Source: CAJCIT01 sp963771305
GTDB taxonomy: Bacteria > Acidobacteriota > Terriglobia > Bryobacterales > Bryobacteraceae
DNA: 64,000 bases
Assembly (NCBI GenBank): GCA_963771305.1
Contig: CAVYTS010000012.1
Location: 1-64,000 of the forward strand
Reading direction: 5' to 3'
A model generated the notes under the pieces. It was not told where the DNA came from and made no database searches. It saw only the letters and a list, made by a program, of their open reading frames with translations. The first letter of the stretch is position 1. Each line of letters opens with the position of its first letter. Both the position numbers and the translations under genes were made by a program. Of this stretch, positions 1 through 10,509 are shown in pieces.

Positions 1-45
1 ACTACGGCTCGCTACGACGAGCATCGGAGAGGAGGATGGATCGTG

Positions 46-735
46 ATGTTGAACCTAGAACAAAGTGGTGGTGCAACGCTTAGTGAGGGGGTAAGTAAGA
101 ACGGCAATGGCATTGAGGCAGGGAACGGGGTGAAGGCGCGGGTTCTTCTGGCTGACGACCATTTTCTGATCGCCGAAGCGCTTTCCATGATACTCGCCCC
201 ACATTTCGATGTGGTCGGCGTAGTGACCGATGGCCAGCTCGTTGCCGACGAGGTCGCAAGGCTCCGGCCGGAGGTAGTGCTGCTCGACGTGACGATGCCG
301 GGCCTCAACGGCATTGACGGTGCTCGGATGATCCTCGAACAGGCCCCAAAAACCAAAATTGTCTTCGTTACGATGCACGCTAACCGCGTGATCATGAAGG
401 AAGCGTTCCGGGCCGGAGCGTCAGCCTTCGTAGTAAAGAACTGCGCCGCCACCGATTTGGTGCTCGCGGTAAGAATCGTTCTAGAAGGTGGCACCTATGT
501 TTCGCCCGAGGTTCAGGAGACACTGGACTCCAAGCTCCCCAAGGAGCTGTCCGAGCGTCAGATCGAAGTACTGCATCTCATCGCGCAGGGGTGCAGTGCC
601 AAACAGATTGCTTTCAAACTGAACATCTCGGCGCGCACAGCGGAGTTCCACAGGAATGCCATTATGGAGAAACTCACGCTCCACACCACTGCGGAGCTCA
701 CGCGTTATGCGATCGAGCACGGCATCGGGTCTTAG
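46..735 (+). CDS. NarL/FixJ-type response regulator
   Basis: Two-component response regulator with an N-terminal receiver domain and a C-terminal LuxR-type helix-turn-helix. The acidic pocket is visible as LLADDH (Asp37/Asp38), the phospho-acceptor as VVLLDVTMPG (Asp81), and the conserved Lys in FVVKN. The output domain starts at about residue 165 (LSERQIEVLHLIAQG) and contains the recognition-helix stretch SARTAEFHRNAIMEKL. The ATG at 46 is preferred over the GTG at 43 because a strong GAGGAGGA ribosome site lies about 9 bases upstream. A sensor-kinase gene follows on the same strand after about 350 bases, so the two may form a signalling pair (inference). Target genes cannot be told from sequence. 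Confidence 0.93.
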   Translation: MLNLEQSGGATLSEGVSKNGNGIEAGNGVKARVLLADDHFLIAEALSMILAPHFDVVGVVTDGQLVADEVARLRPEVVLLDVTMPGLNGIDGARMILEQAPKTKIVFVTMHANRVIMKEAFRAGASAFVVKNCAATDLVLAVRIVLEGGTYVSPEVQETLDSKLPKELSERQIEVLHLIAQGCSAKQIAFKLNISARTAEFHRNAIMEKLTLHTTAELTRYAIEHGIGS

Positions 736-1083
736 AGCCCTCGCAAGACGGGCCGTGATCGTAATCGGCACAGTGGACGCCCTCTCCGCTTCCGATAACA
801 CGTCTCATTGTTTCGAACGCTGGTGGCTGGGCAAGCCCGAGGCCGCGTCCGTCAGGTCGCCTCCGGAAAAATCGTCTCGCCTTCGATCCGTCCGGCGCCT
901 ATATGGTTTGCGCATTTAACCGAACGTGCCCCGGCCCCAACCCGCTAATCGAGTGCAGTGAATCGGTCGCTTCCTTCAAATCGACCCGATCGAAACAGCT
1001 CGAACAGATTACAACATCCCCCTTTTTCCGCCCGCGCGGCAGTCCTGAGAGGATCCTAACGACTCGGAGGTAATGGGCAGGCG
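736..1083. other. Intergenic region without a recognisable gene
   Basis: About 350 bases between the response regulator and the broken sensor kinase. Only short open frames antisense or out of phase are present. I see no tRNA, clear hairpin terminator or conserved coding segment. Confidence 0.5.
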
Positions 1084-4000
1084 ATGCCTGTTTTATGCGC
1101 AAGTCGGTGTATCGTAGGGACATGGTCCCGAAGGGACCGCGGGGCGATAGGTAATGCCGGACACGCGATACAAACTCTACACTCGACGTCCTGCTGGGCC
1201 GGCGAAATGGGTGAACTCGTCCGCTCAAGGGACTGGTCGGCTACGCCGCTTGGCGCGCCAGAGAACTGGTCGCCCACCCTTCGTACCGTGGTGCGGATTC
1301 TTCTGGCGAACCGATTCCCCCAGCTTCTTTGGTGGGGACCGGAATATATTTCGATCTATAACGATGCCTACCGCCCTATTCTGGGGCGCAAACATCCTTG
1401 GGGCTTCGGAAGACCGGTGCGCGATTGTTGGTCGGAAATCTGGGACATCCTGAAACCCCTGATCGACACGCCATTCCAGGGCGGTCCGGCGACATGGAGC
1501 GAGGATATCGAGCTTCAGATCAATCGTGCCGGATTTATCGAGGAGACGCATTTCACCGTTGCCTATAGCGCCGTACCCGACGACACGGTACGCGGCGGAA
1601 TTGGCGGCGTGCTTGCCACGGTCCATGAAATCACAGAGAAGGTCGTGGGTCAGCGGCGTATCACTGTCCTGCGCGACCTCGGGGCCCGTACGGCGGAAGC
1701 CAGGACCGCCGAGGAAGCCTGTGCGATCTCCGCCGCAATGCTGAGGCCGCATATCAAGGACATTCCCTTTGCTCTGCTCTATGTAGCGGATGCGTCGGGC
1801 ACTCAGGCCCATATTGCCGCTTCCTGCGGTGTCGACGAGGGCGCGGACATAAGGCCGCCGGTCATCCGGCTTGATGATTCAGGCAGCGAAACCTCGCCTT
1901 GGCCCCTTGCCCTGGCGCATCGCACGGGACAAATGCAGGTGGTCAAGGATCTGTCGTCAAGATTTGTTGCAGTACCTCCCGGCCCGTGGCCCGATCCGCC
2001 GCAATGCGCTGCCGTTATACCCATACGCTCTCACGTTGCTCACCAAACTGCCGGCTTTTTGATTGCCGGCTTGAGCTCCAGACTTCAGTTTGACGAGGGA
2101 TATCAGAATTTCCTTGAGCTCGCGGCGAATCAGATTGCGATGGCGATTGCAAACGCGCAGGTGTATGAGGAGGAGCACAAGCGCACCGAAGCGCTCGCCG
2201 AAATCGACCGGGCGAAAACCAGCTTTCTTCTCGAACGTGAGCCACGAGTTCCGGACGCCGCTGACTCTGATGCTCGGGCCGCTCGAAGACGCTCTGGCAA
2301 ACAGCCAGGGTATTCTCCCCATCGGGGCTGTCGCGAGCCTCACCGTTTCGCACCGCAACGCGCTGAGGCTTCTGAAGCTCGTCAATACGATGCTCGATTT
2401 CTCGCGCATCGAGGCCGGGCGGGCTCAGGCTTGCTACCGGCCCGTCGACCTGGCCCATTGACGGCCGAACTCGCCAGCAATTTCCAGTCGCTCTGCCAGA
2501 AGGCCGGCCTGCGGCTGATTGTTGATTGCAAGGGCCTCGCGCCGGGCGAGCCAGCCTATGTTGACCGCGATATGTGGGAAAAGATCGTGCTCAACCTTCT
2601 CAGCAACGCGTTCAAGTTCACGCTTCAGGGCGAGATTGAAGTGCGGCTGGAGCGCGAGGAGGGCAGGCCGTCCTGACAGTGCGCGATACCGGCGTCGGCA
2701 TTCCCTTCGAAGAACTGCCGCGCATGTTCCAGCGCTTTCATCGCGTTGAAGACAGCCGGGGACGCACGCAGGAAGGCACCGGTATCGGCCTGGCACTGGT
2801 GCAGGAACTGGTCAAACTTCACGGCGGAACGGTCAGCGTGGCGAGCGTGATGGGCCAAGGCAGCACATTCCGCGTCACAATTCCCCTGGGAAAGGCGCAT
2901 CTGGATCCGAGCCGTGTCGGCAAGGCGCCCGAGGCCGGATCGGCCTCGATGACGCCGGCGGCCTTCGTCGAGGAGGCGTTGCGGTGGCTGCCGGACGAAC
3001 CGCAGGGGGATGGTCAGGTATTGGAGGTCCTGGAGGACGGCGCGTTCCCTTACAGGCCGCGGCCGTGGCAGAACGGAAGAAGCCGCACATTCTCTGGGCG
3101 GATGACAATGCCGACATGCGGGCATATGTGCGCCGGTTGCTGGGAGACCGGTTCGACGTAGAGGCGGTTCCCGACGGCAAGGCCGCTCTGGACGCCGCGC
3201 GGGCCCGCAAGCCTGACTTGGTCCTGAGCGAAGTCATGATGCCGAGACTGGATGGCTTCGGGCTGCTCCGCGAGCTGCGCGCCGATCCGCAGCTTTGCGA
3301 GATTCCCGTTATATTGCTCTCCGCTCGGGCCGGGGAAGAGGCGCGGATCGAAGGTATGGAGGCAGGGGCCGATGACTATCTGATCAAGCCATTCAGCGCG
3401 CGCGAGCTGCTTGCGCTAGTCGAATCGCATTTGAAGATGTCGCGCTTTCGCCACGAGGCAACTGAAGCGGTAAGACGAGCCGAACGAAATGCCAGCCTGC
3501 TTGCATCGATCGTCGAGTCGTCCGACGACGCAATCGTGAGCAAAGACCTTGAAGGCATCATCATGAGCTGGAATCAAGGAGCGGAACGCCTGTTTGGTTA
3601 CACGGCGGACGAAGTCGTCGGCAAGTCGATCAACATATTGATACCACCTGACCTGATCGAAGAGGAACCTAAGATTCTCGCCCGGCTCAGGCGCGGAGAG
3701 CGCGTTGACCATTTCGAAACGATTCGCGTGCGCAAAGACGGATCGCGCCTCAATATCTCACTGACGATTTCGCCGGTGAAGGATGCCCAAGGACTGGTGG
3801 TCGGCGCCTCGAAAATCGCGCGCGACATCACCGAACGCATCCGGCAGGAGCAGGCCTTGCAAATAGCCAATGCGGCGCTCCACGAGGCCAATACGGACCT
3901 GCAACTATTCGCCTATTCAGCTTCGCACGATCTTCAGGAGCCGCTGCGAACGATGAGAGTCTACAGCGAGCTACTGCAAAAGACGTTTGGCGGCCAGCTG

Positions 4001-4586
4001 GGACAGGTCGGCGACGAGTTTATTCGTCACACCATCGAAGGCGCAACCCGGATGGACAATTTGTTGCGGGGCTTGAGGACCTATATGCAAGTATCCGCAA
4101 CATATCGTCCACCGCTCGAAGAAACAGATGCCGGCGAAGTCCTGAACAAGGCTCTCCTAAATCTTCAGGCTGCCATAGAAGAGAGTGGCGCCTCAATCAC
4201 CGCCGCCGCCCTTCCGCGCGTCCGCATGCACGAATTTCAGCTGGAACAGCTGTTTCAAAATCTGATCGGAAATGCGATTCGCTACCGCAACGGCGTGCCG
4301 CGCATAACAGATTGCCGCCACTTTGCGGGACAAGAATTGGCTGTTCTCAGTGCAGGACAACGGGATCGGCATCGAACCTCAGTTCAAGGAGCAAATCTTC
4401 GGCGTCTTTAAACGCCTTCACACTAATTCTCAGTATCCCGGAACGGGCATGGGTCTTGCGATCTGTCAGCGCATTATTGAGCGGGCAGGAGGCCGGATCT
4501 GGGTCGAATCCGAACCTGGAAAGGGCTCGACGTTTTACTTTACGATCCCGAGGGCAGGTTGTGCTGAAACAACTCCGCCGGCCTAG
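1084..4586 (+). pseudogene. Hybrid sensor histidine kinase, split by about five frameshifts
   Basis: Pieces in three frames join into one long hybrid kinase. In order: a PAS-like domain (SRDWSATPLGAPENW, FPQLLWWGPEYI), a GAF-like domain, a first HisKA (FFSNVSHEFRTPLTLM, about 2225-2460), a first HATPase (DTGVGIPFEELPRMF, GTGIGLALVQELVKLHGG), a receiver (HILWADDNADMR, DLVLSEVMMPRLDG, LIKPFS), a PAS domain (SSDDAIVSKDLEGIIMSWN), a second HisKA (YSASHDLQEPLRTM) and a second HATPase (DNGIGIEPQFKEQIFGVF). Phase changes fall near 2225, 2460, 2650, 3010-3060 and 4310. The receiver shows SE rather than D at the usual phospho-site (VLSEVMMP), so it may not be phosphorylated. The start is uncertain: ATG 1207 would also fit the family. 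Either a decaying gene or sequencing indels. Confidence 0.82.
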
Positions 4587-5097
4587 AGAGCGGTGTTCTC
4601 CTCAACCATTCTTAGAACGCCACCATCGATGGACTGCATGCTTTTGACGTACACCGGCTGGCGGGGCCAGGAAGGCATGTGTGCAAACCCGAGTGGACAC
4701 TCAAACTGCTCGCATCGGGAAACGATAACAGCGGTTCGATGAAGTTTGGCTCGATTGTTCTACAGAGTTGGCGGGTGACCGGCACGCCAGCCTAACTTCC
4801 GATATGGCTGGATAACGTGCGGTGCTTGCAATTCATGACTTATAGCTATTGAGACTTACACCGACGGTCGGACAAGATCGGCTGCGTTGGTTTGGCTTTC
4901 GCGCGCAAGCTCGGCAACTACTTGGTCTGCAAGCTCGAACACGAAGCTTGCCTCCCCAGGAATCGCGTGAGCTTTCGGTGAGCTTGCGCTCGGTGGCATA
5001 CCCTATTTCCCCCGGAAATTGGGGTCGTAGCAGAATCGGACGAAGCAAGGCGGCCGATTTGCAAAGCTACAAACCTGTCCCACTTCTGACTTCCCCG
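4587..5097. other. Gene-poor stretch
   Basis: About 500 bases between the kinase and the permease remnant. A 55-codon open frame at about 4625-4794 (+) contains the motif TIDGLHAFD, reminiscent of SIDGMHALDF in the phosphodiesterase at 36.6 kb. The rest does not match that protein, so I do not call it a gene. Confidence 0.35.
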
Positions 5098-5725
5098 TCA
5101 CTCTTGCCGCAACGCGATCAGCGGATCCACCCGCAGAGTCCGCCGAGCCGGAATATAGGACGCCACCATCGCGATCAGCGCGAGCACGAAAGCCACAACG
5201 GCAAACGTCGCCGGATCGACCGCGCTCACCGAGTACAGCAGCTTCGCCATCAACCGGGTGAGCCCGAGAGAAGCTGCGCTGCCGATCACGATGCCCGCAG
5301 CCGAGATTTTCCCGCCCTGCGCCAGCACCAGCCGCAGCACATCGCCGCGCTGCGCGCCCAGCGCCATCCGGATCCCGATCTCTCTCGCGCGCTGCGCTAC
5401 CGAGTAGGAAATCACGCCGTAGATTCCGATGCCGGCCAGGACGAGCGCCAGCCCGCTGAACAGCCCGAGCAGAATGAGCGTGATGCGCCGCGTGGAAACC
5501 GAAGCGTTGACCACTTCCTGCATGGTGGCGATGCGAAAGATGGGCTGCTCTTTGTCGATCGAAGCGACAATCCCGCGAATGGCGGAGACCAGCGCGGTAA
5601 GGTCCTGGCCGGATTTCACCAACAACGACCATCTCATTCGACGGCGCCTGGCGGAACGGCAAATACACCTCCAGACGCGCGGGATTGGCGAGGCCGTACA
5701 TCTTGGTGTCCGCAAGCACAGACAT
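5098..5725 (-). pseudogene. C-terminal remnant of a MacB/FtsX-type (ADOP) ABC permease
   Basis: Only the last part of an acidobacterial ABC permease survives. Reading from the right it shows MYGLANPARLEVYLPFRQ, then a phase change near 5620-5640, then QEVVNASVSTRRITLILLG. After this come the final FtsX-domain membrane segments and the conserved end IPARRTLRVDPLIALRQE. Signature stretches AQRAREIGIRMALGA and GIGIYGVISYSVAQR match the intact 800-residue homologue at 33.2-35.6 kb. The ATP-binding partner and the N-terminal three quarters are missing. It sits at the left margin of the mobile region, so it may have been cut by an insertion or rearrangement (inference). Confidence 0.8.
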
Positions 5726-5901
5726 GATATTGACGAACCACAGGTTAAGTCGCGAAGGAAATGTCCCTGGACAAACTCCGGCTTTCTTTGAGGCAACTCA
5801 GTCTGGGCAAACCTGTCGTGTCTCATAGGCATGATGCCCCGATCAGGGGATGACTTCGCCCTAACCGCGTTCTCTATCGCCAAGCCGGACGGCCCCAGCA
5901 G

Positions 5902-6090
5902 TTAGACCGCAACTCTCAATTTGATCCCGTCATTCGGCGCGTGCACCAGATCCTGCTTGGTGCACAGGTACCGCTCGGTCGTTTGCACGGATGCGTGGCC
6001 CAGCAATAACTGGATCTGCTCAAGCTCCCCGCCGGCAGCGCGGCACATTTTCGCGCAGGACCTTCTCAAATGCCGCATGCGGCATTCGTC
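5902..6090 (-). pseudogene. C-terminal remnant of a tyrosine recombinase (integrase)
   Basis: About 60 codons of a XerC/D-like recombinase on the minus strand. They start at the RHLRRS stretch and run through RAAGGELEQIQLLLGHASVQ to TTERYL and a short tail ending at the stop at 5902. The H/LxxR, LLGH and catalytic Tyr (TTERYL) boxes are those of the catalytic domain. Everything upstream is missing. The break coincides with an 18-base perfect palindrome at 6069-6086. It is too short to be functional. A second, different integrase remnant follows at 6168. Confidence 0.8.
6069..6086. repeat. 18-base perfect palindrome at an integrase breakpoint
   Basis: AATGCCGCATGCGGCATT is identical to its own reverse complement. 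It lies exactly where similarity of the upstream-truncated integrase remnant ends. It could be a recombination site, an operator or the scar of a deletion. The sequence alone does not decide. Confidence 0.7.
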
Positions 6091-6107
6091 GCTATACCGA
6101 GTCCAGA

Positions 6108-6185
6108 ACTATGCCGAATCGATCGGGCAGATGTTGTTTTGGCGTTGAGTTTCGCGGTTAACGTCATCTATGGATTCGGCATAGT
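6108..6185. repeat. 13-base perfect inverted repeat between two integrase remnants
   Basis: ACTATGCCGAATC at 6108-6120 returns as its exact complement GATTCGGCATAGT at 6173-6185, with 52 bases between. The right arm covers the 3' end of the second integrase remnant (stop at 6168). Possible core-type recombinase site or element end (inference). Confidence 0.65.
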
Positions 6186-6806
6186 CTGAACGGTCAGAGG
6201 CTCTTCAAGAAAGCCAAGCTCATCGTCTGGTTGATAGCGGCCCGCTTTCGTTTTGATCGGTGCCACTTTCGAAAGGGCCTCCTCCTTCATTCGGAGATTG
6301 GCATCTAGATAGATCTGGGTGGTTTCGGTGGATTCATGTCCGAGCCAGAGTGCTATCAGAGTCTTGTCTACGCCACCCTGCAACAACTCCATCGCCGTAG
6401 TGTGCCGCAGAACATGTGGCGAGACACCCTTGCGCATCAGCGACGGACACTTCTTTCCCGCGGCGTTGGTGTACTTCGTAACCATATATTGAACTGCGTC
6501 GGCGCTGAGCCGGCCGCCCCGCGAGCTGGGGAAGAGGATGTTTGTGGCTTCCACTCCTTGTTCCCGAATCCATGCAGTCAACACAACGATCGTCGGTTTG
6601 GTGAACTGATGGCTAACGTTAGAATACAGTCGATGTTCCGTATCGTTCTCGAGTGTGACACCGAGGGACTTTCCGCTGAGATTGGGGAGCAAGCGGCTAT
6701 CGACATTGCGGAGGAGTTCGCCCATCGCCCATGGCACACAAACGTTCGGTGCACTTGGGATAGCCCGTCTCTGAGACTCGAGGCGCAAAACAATTACGAC
6801 AATCAA
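6168..6806 (-). pseudogene. Tyrosine recombinase, N-terminally degraded
   Basis: The C-terminal about 145 residues are a well preserved phage-type integrase catalytic domain: ILFPSSRGGRLSADAVQYMV, CPSLMRKGVSPHVLRHTTAM (the HxLRH box), IALWLGHESTETTQIYL with the nucleophilic Tyr, then the family tail LRMKEEALSKVAP and DELGFLEEPL. Similarity fades upstream of about 6610, and the N-terminal part of the open frame has no recombinase-like sequence. The first catalytic Arg region and the core-binding domain are therefore lost or out of frame. Next to another integrase remnant (5902-6090) and a MobF relaxase, it marks a decayed integrative element. Confidence 0.82.
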
Positions 6807-7307
6807 GGGCTTGCGATACGCGATGAATTTTCGGACGCGCTGGCGGCCTGCGTCGCGATGTATGCACGAGTGGGTGACATCCGGATCATATCGATATCCG
6901 AATTCTAGATTCGACTACAACGCAACTTTCGGGCACTGCCAACGATACTGGCGGAGGGCAGTTTCTTTCCACGCCCCGATTCGGCATCTGGCGGCGTTGT
7001 CTCCCCAAACCCCCACCGTCCTGGTTACGCGTTGTGGCGACCCTAAGCCTAACAGCTACAATACTTTGCTGGCATTCCGCCTGATATGTCCCATTATCGT
7101 CTCTAATCTTGGAGGGGCGGTTGCCTCACAGCGCTCGAACGCTTATCCCTCTCTTTTGAAATGCCTTCCACTCACGAGTCCGTCAAGGCTCCTTTGCTTC
7201 GCTCCGGCCCGCTGCGCGGCGGCTTCATGCCGGCCTTGACAGACTCTTCGTTGCAGGCTGCTTCTGACTATGCCAGAAAGGGAAAACGCGCCCTTTCTGG
7301 CGTTTCC
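6807..7307. other. Intergenic region of the mobile segment
   Basis: About 500 bases with no convincing protein on either strand. It ends in the hairpin at 7272-7301 described separately. It may contain the decayed 5' part of the integrase gene, but I cannot recognise it. Confidence 0.4.
7272..7301 (-). terminator. Perfect 11-bp hairpin after the relaxase operon
   Basis: GCCAGAAAGGG and its exact complement CCCTTTCTGGC flank an 8-base loop. On the minus strand it begins 6 bases after the stop of the 105-residue gene, the last gene of the relaxase run. No T-run follows, so an intrinsic terminator is only likely, not certain. It could equally protect the 3' end of the transcript. Confidence 0.55.
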
Positions 7308-7625
7308 TCACTTGTTCTCACTCACGGATAGACCGGCAATCGAAGGACCGGCACTGGCCGTGAATTTTGCAGTGCGGCCCGGCTCGATCAACGCCGAGAC
7401 CACTTGCGCCGCGAGGTCGGAGAGCAGGAAAGTCAGACCGGCACCTTGAACGGAAATGACGTGTGTATGAAACACGACCCGCACGGAGGAGTCGTTTCCC
7501 TCCGCAAACAAGAACAAACTCCAGGGGAACACAAACTGTTGATGGCGCAAGCGGACCGTCAGCGAGGTTGCCCGACCATCGTCGGACACCTCCCAAGGAA
7601 AATCAGAAGCCCTGGCCGAAACCAT
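7308..7625 (-). CDS. Small hypothetical protein overlapping the relaxase gene
   Basis: A 105-residue protein whose ATG lies inside the last 23 bases of the relaxase gene, which implies translational coupling. It has no signal peptide or membrane segment. The composition is that of a compact soluble domain with alternating strands (TSLTVRLRHQQFVFPW, VRVVFHTHVISVQG) followed by a helix (LLSDLAAQVVSALIE). I do not recognise a named family. The tight coupling to a MobF relaxase suggests a role in, or dependence on, the mobilisation module. Confidence 0.7.
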   Translation of the reverse strand: MVSARASDFPWEVSDDGRATSLTVRLRHQQFVFPWSLFLFAEGNDSSVRVVFHTHVISVQGAGLTFLLSDLAAQVVSALIEPGRTAKFTASAGPSIAGLSVSENK

Positions 7626-10450
7626 GGTCTATTTCCTTTCCTGGCGTTGGTTCTTTCGATCGCTGTGAATTCGTTGCGCGTCCTCGTTCGACACCGTGCT
7701 GCTCATTCCGCTGCTCGTCCGCCGCACGGGATGCGGACTGCCGGAGTGCCCAGTTCCCCGCCGCTTCCAGATTGCGCTCCTGTGTTCGCTCCGGCAACTG
7801 ATGCAGCGAAACGTCCCCCTCGGTCTTGCGTGCCAGTTCGCTGGCGGAGAGCCGTTCTCCGGAAATCCCAATCGACTCTTGCAACTGCTCTTTGTCACTG
7901 GTGATGATGGTCAGACTTTCCCGGCCTCGGCTGACCGCCACATAAAACTGCTCCTTCGACATCCGATCACCGGAGACAATGACCGCATCGACGGTTTTAC
8001 CCTGACTGCGATGCGCGGTGATGACGTAGCCATGATCGAAGGAACGGTAGTTCGCCGGCAAACGGCGACCGTCTTCGAGCTGAATCCGGCCGTCCTCCAG
8101 GCGGGCGACGGTGACGATCTCGCCGTTGGTGGCCCGGAATCCCGTTTCGCGCCGGTTGGCCTGTAGCATGAGTTTGTCGCCGGCGGCCACATCAATGTCC
8201 TGGCGCTCGTGCACGGAGAAGGCTTGCGCTTGCCGGCGAGTGAGGGTGATCTCTTGTCCGGTTTCTTTGCGGGCAATCAGCTTGTCTTTCTCGACGCGAA
8301 CGACTTCCACCGCTTCGTGTTTGCCCACATCTTTGGTCGCCTTATGAAAGGCGAGCACCAGGCCGGGGCGGTAGTGCTTGGTGTGCTGCTTCTGCGCCTC
8401 GGTCCAGTTCAAAGGCACGTAGCGTGTCAGGGGCGCGCTTTCGCCGAGGTCCCCGGCCCGCTGGCGATCAGCGCGGATTGCCTCGGTAAGCCGGCGGATT
8501 TCTTCATGCGTCGGCGCCACAACCAGGACCTCGCGAGTCTGTCCCTTGGCGTTCGGTTGGGCGATCGCGTCCCGATATGCCTGACTGACTTCTTGCGGGC
8601 GAAGCTGCCAGTCGATCTCGCGAACGGCACCCATCTGCTCCAACTGACGGAAGCCGCGAGCCGGATTTTGTCGGAGCTCTTCGACGGCGGTGCGGTACTC
8701 GGCCAGCGTCTGGCGCTGCACCTGGCTGAGCGAGACGCTTTTCAACCGGGATTCCTGTTCGAGCACGCGTAAGGCGTCTCCGGCTTCAACGCTCTGGAGT
8801 CTGACGGGTGTCGCCACTGAAGAGGATCTGGATCCGGCTTCGCTCGGCCAGTGCGAGGAGTTCGGACATCTGGCGGCTGGAAACCATGCCCGCTTCATCG
8901 ACGATCAGCACGTTGCCGGCGAGCTGCTTCTGTTTGCTGGAGTCCTGGAGCAAGCGCTCGACCGTCAGGGCACGAGCGAAGCCGATCTTCTCGAGCTCCT
9001 CGACCGCGGAGCGGGTGGGAGCGACCGCGATCACCTCCCGGCCGGCTTCCGTCAGACCACGCTGGATCTCCTGGAGCGTAGCGGTCTTGCCGGTGCCGGC
9101 CGCCCCTCGGAGGTTGACCGCCAAGTCGCGGGAATCGAGTACGACCTCGACGGCATGTTTCTGCTCGGGCCGCAGCCGGTCCGAGACCACAAACTCCTGG
9201 CCTCCCCCCAGTCGCGAAAACTGCCCTTGGCCGCGGTGAATGGTTTCAATCATCGCGCGCTCGCGGGCTACACTCTCGTGGGTGGCGACCTCGTTGCCGA
9301 CCTTCAAAAGGACGCCTCGATGTTCTTCACCGAGGACGGCCGCCTTCAGTTCTTCGAGATCGATGCGACCCCGGCCGTGTCGCAGCGCTTCCAGTTTTAG
9401 TTCATGATCCTTGGCCACGGACATGCGTTCAAAGAGATGTTCGCGGGCATAGACAAGAGATGCGGCTGCGACGACTCGTTCCTGCCTCTGCTCTTGATCC
9501 GGTTGGCGCTCCTGCGATTGGGTCTGCAACTCCCGCAGACGGGCGAGTTCCTCCGGCGTGAAGCGAGCCCACTGCTGCTGCTTCACTTCGGCGGTCGAGA
9601 TCTCGGCCAGTTTGTCCTCACGCGATTCCCGGACCAGCACCGCAATCTCGCGATTGGTGGGCACGCGTCCGTTCTCCGCCACGAAGCCGACGATGGCCTG
9701 GTCGCGCTGCTCGCTCCGTTGGCTGAACTTGTCGATCGTCTCTGCTGGGATGCCTTCGATCTCAAAGCCACGCTCCCGGCCTTTGTCGAAACGATCCACC
9801 GTTTGATAACCCAGTTCGTTGACCGAACGCGCGAGCGCATTGCGGTATACCTCCGTCAGATAGGCGCGCTGTTCGTAGATGTCGGAAGCCTGAAGCGCCT
9901 TCCATCGGTTCTCCACGCTGTCGTAGGTGAGATTGGCCGCGACCAGGTGCGTATGGATCTGCGGATCCAGTTCCCGGCTGGTGTCATGCTGATAGGCCGC
10001 AATGACCAGGTTGCCGGTCGCTCGGTTTTCATCCGCGCCGTGCTGGCGCACACGCGTCGCCGCGAGGCGCTCCATCTCCTGGGCCATCTCGAGGACGGCG
10101 TGGTTATGAGCGTCGAGCAGCCTGGGATCGAACATCGATTGGATCGACACAGACTTCGGAGCCGAGACGGTGAAGTCATACAGACTGCGCGCGGTGCCCG
10201 TGCGCTCGCCGTCTTCATTGAACCGGTCGGCGCTTTGCCGGGGCCGCAGAAACTCGCCGGTCGCCGGGTCGAGTCCTTGCCGGATGGCGTCGAACTGATC
10301 CATCTCGACGGCGCCCTCAAGGCCGAGCCGCTGGGCTCCCTGGCCCATCCACTGACCGATGATCCGCTCCTTCTCCGAGTAATAGTCGTTGGACGACAGA
10401 TGCCGCGAGGCATAGGTCGCTCCCCCGGTTAATGCACGGATCGTCAGCAT
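7603..10450 (-). CDS. MobF-type conjugative relaxase/helicase (TrwC/TraI-like), one frameshift
   Basis: Relaxase that would nick and bind an origin of transfer and unwind the strand. The N-terminal TrwC domain shows tandem tyrosines (NDYYSEKER, Tyr23/Tyr24), the three-histidine metal motif (DPQIHTHLVAAN) and FTVSAPKSVSIQS. The helicase part has Walker A GAAGTGKTATLQE, Walker B VLIVDEAGMVSS, the FSGDTRQ motif, and near the end HGYVITAHRSQGKTVD and FYVAVSRGRESL. The frame changes directly after FSGDTRQ near 8800 (one base lost). The two pieces then join without a gap into about 950 residues, normal for the family. ATG 10450 (MLTIRALTGG) is chosen over TTG 10456; AGAGGA lies upstream. No coupling protein or type IV secretion genes are in the window, so it is at most mobilisable. 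Confidence 0.9.
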
Positions 10451-10509
10451 GGCCAAGATCCTCTATGTCGCGACAAGAGTCGTGATTGTGGCGCGTGGTA
10501 CATCGGGAC

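Noticed and set aside
4625..4794. Open frame with TIDGLHAFD motif
   Set aside because: Only one short motif resembles the phosphodiesterase at 36.6 kb; the rest does not, and there is no start or ribosome site.
9404..10432. 342-codon open frame on the plus strand inside the relaxase
   Set aside because: Shadow of the MobF gene; the opposite strand carries all catalytic motifs.
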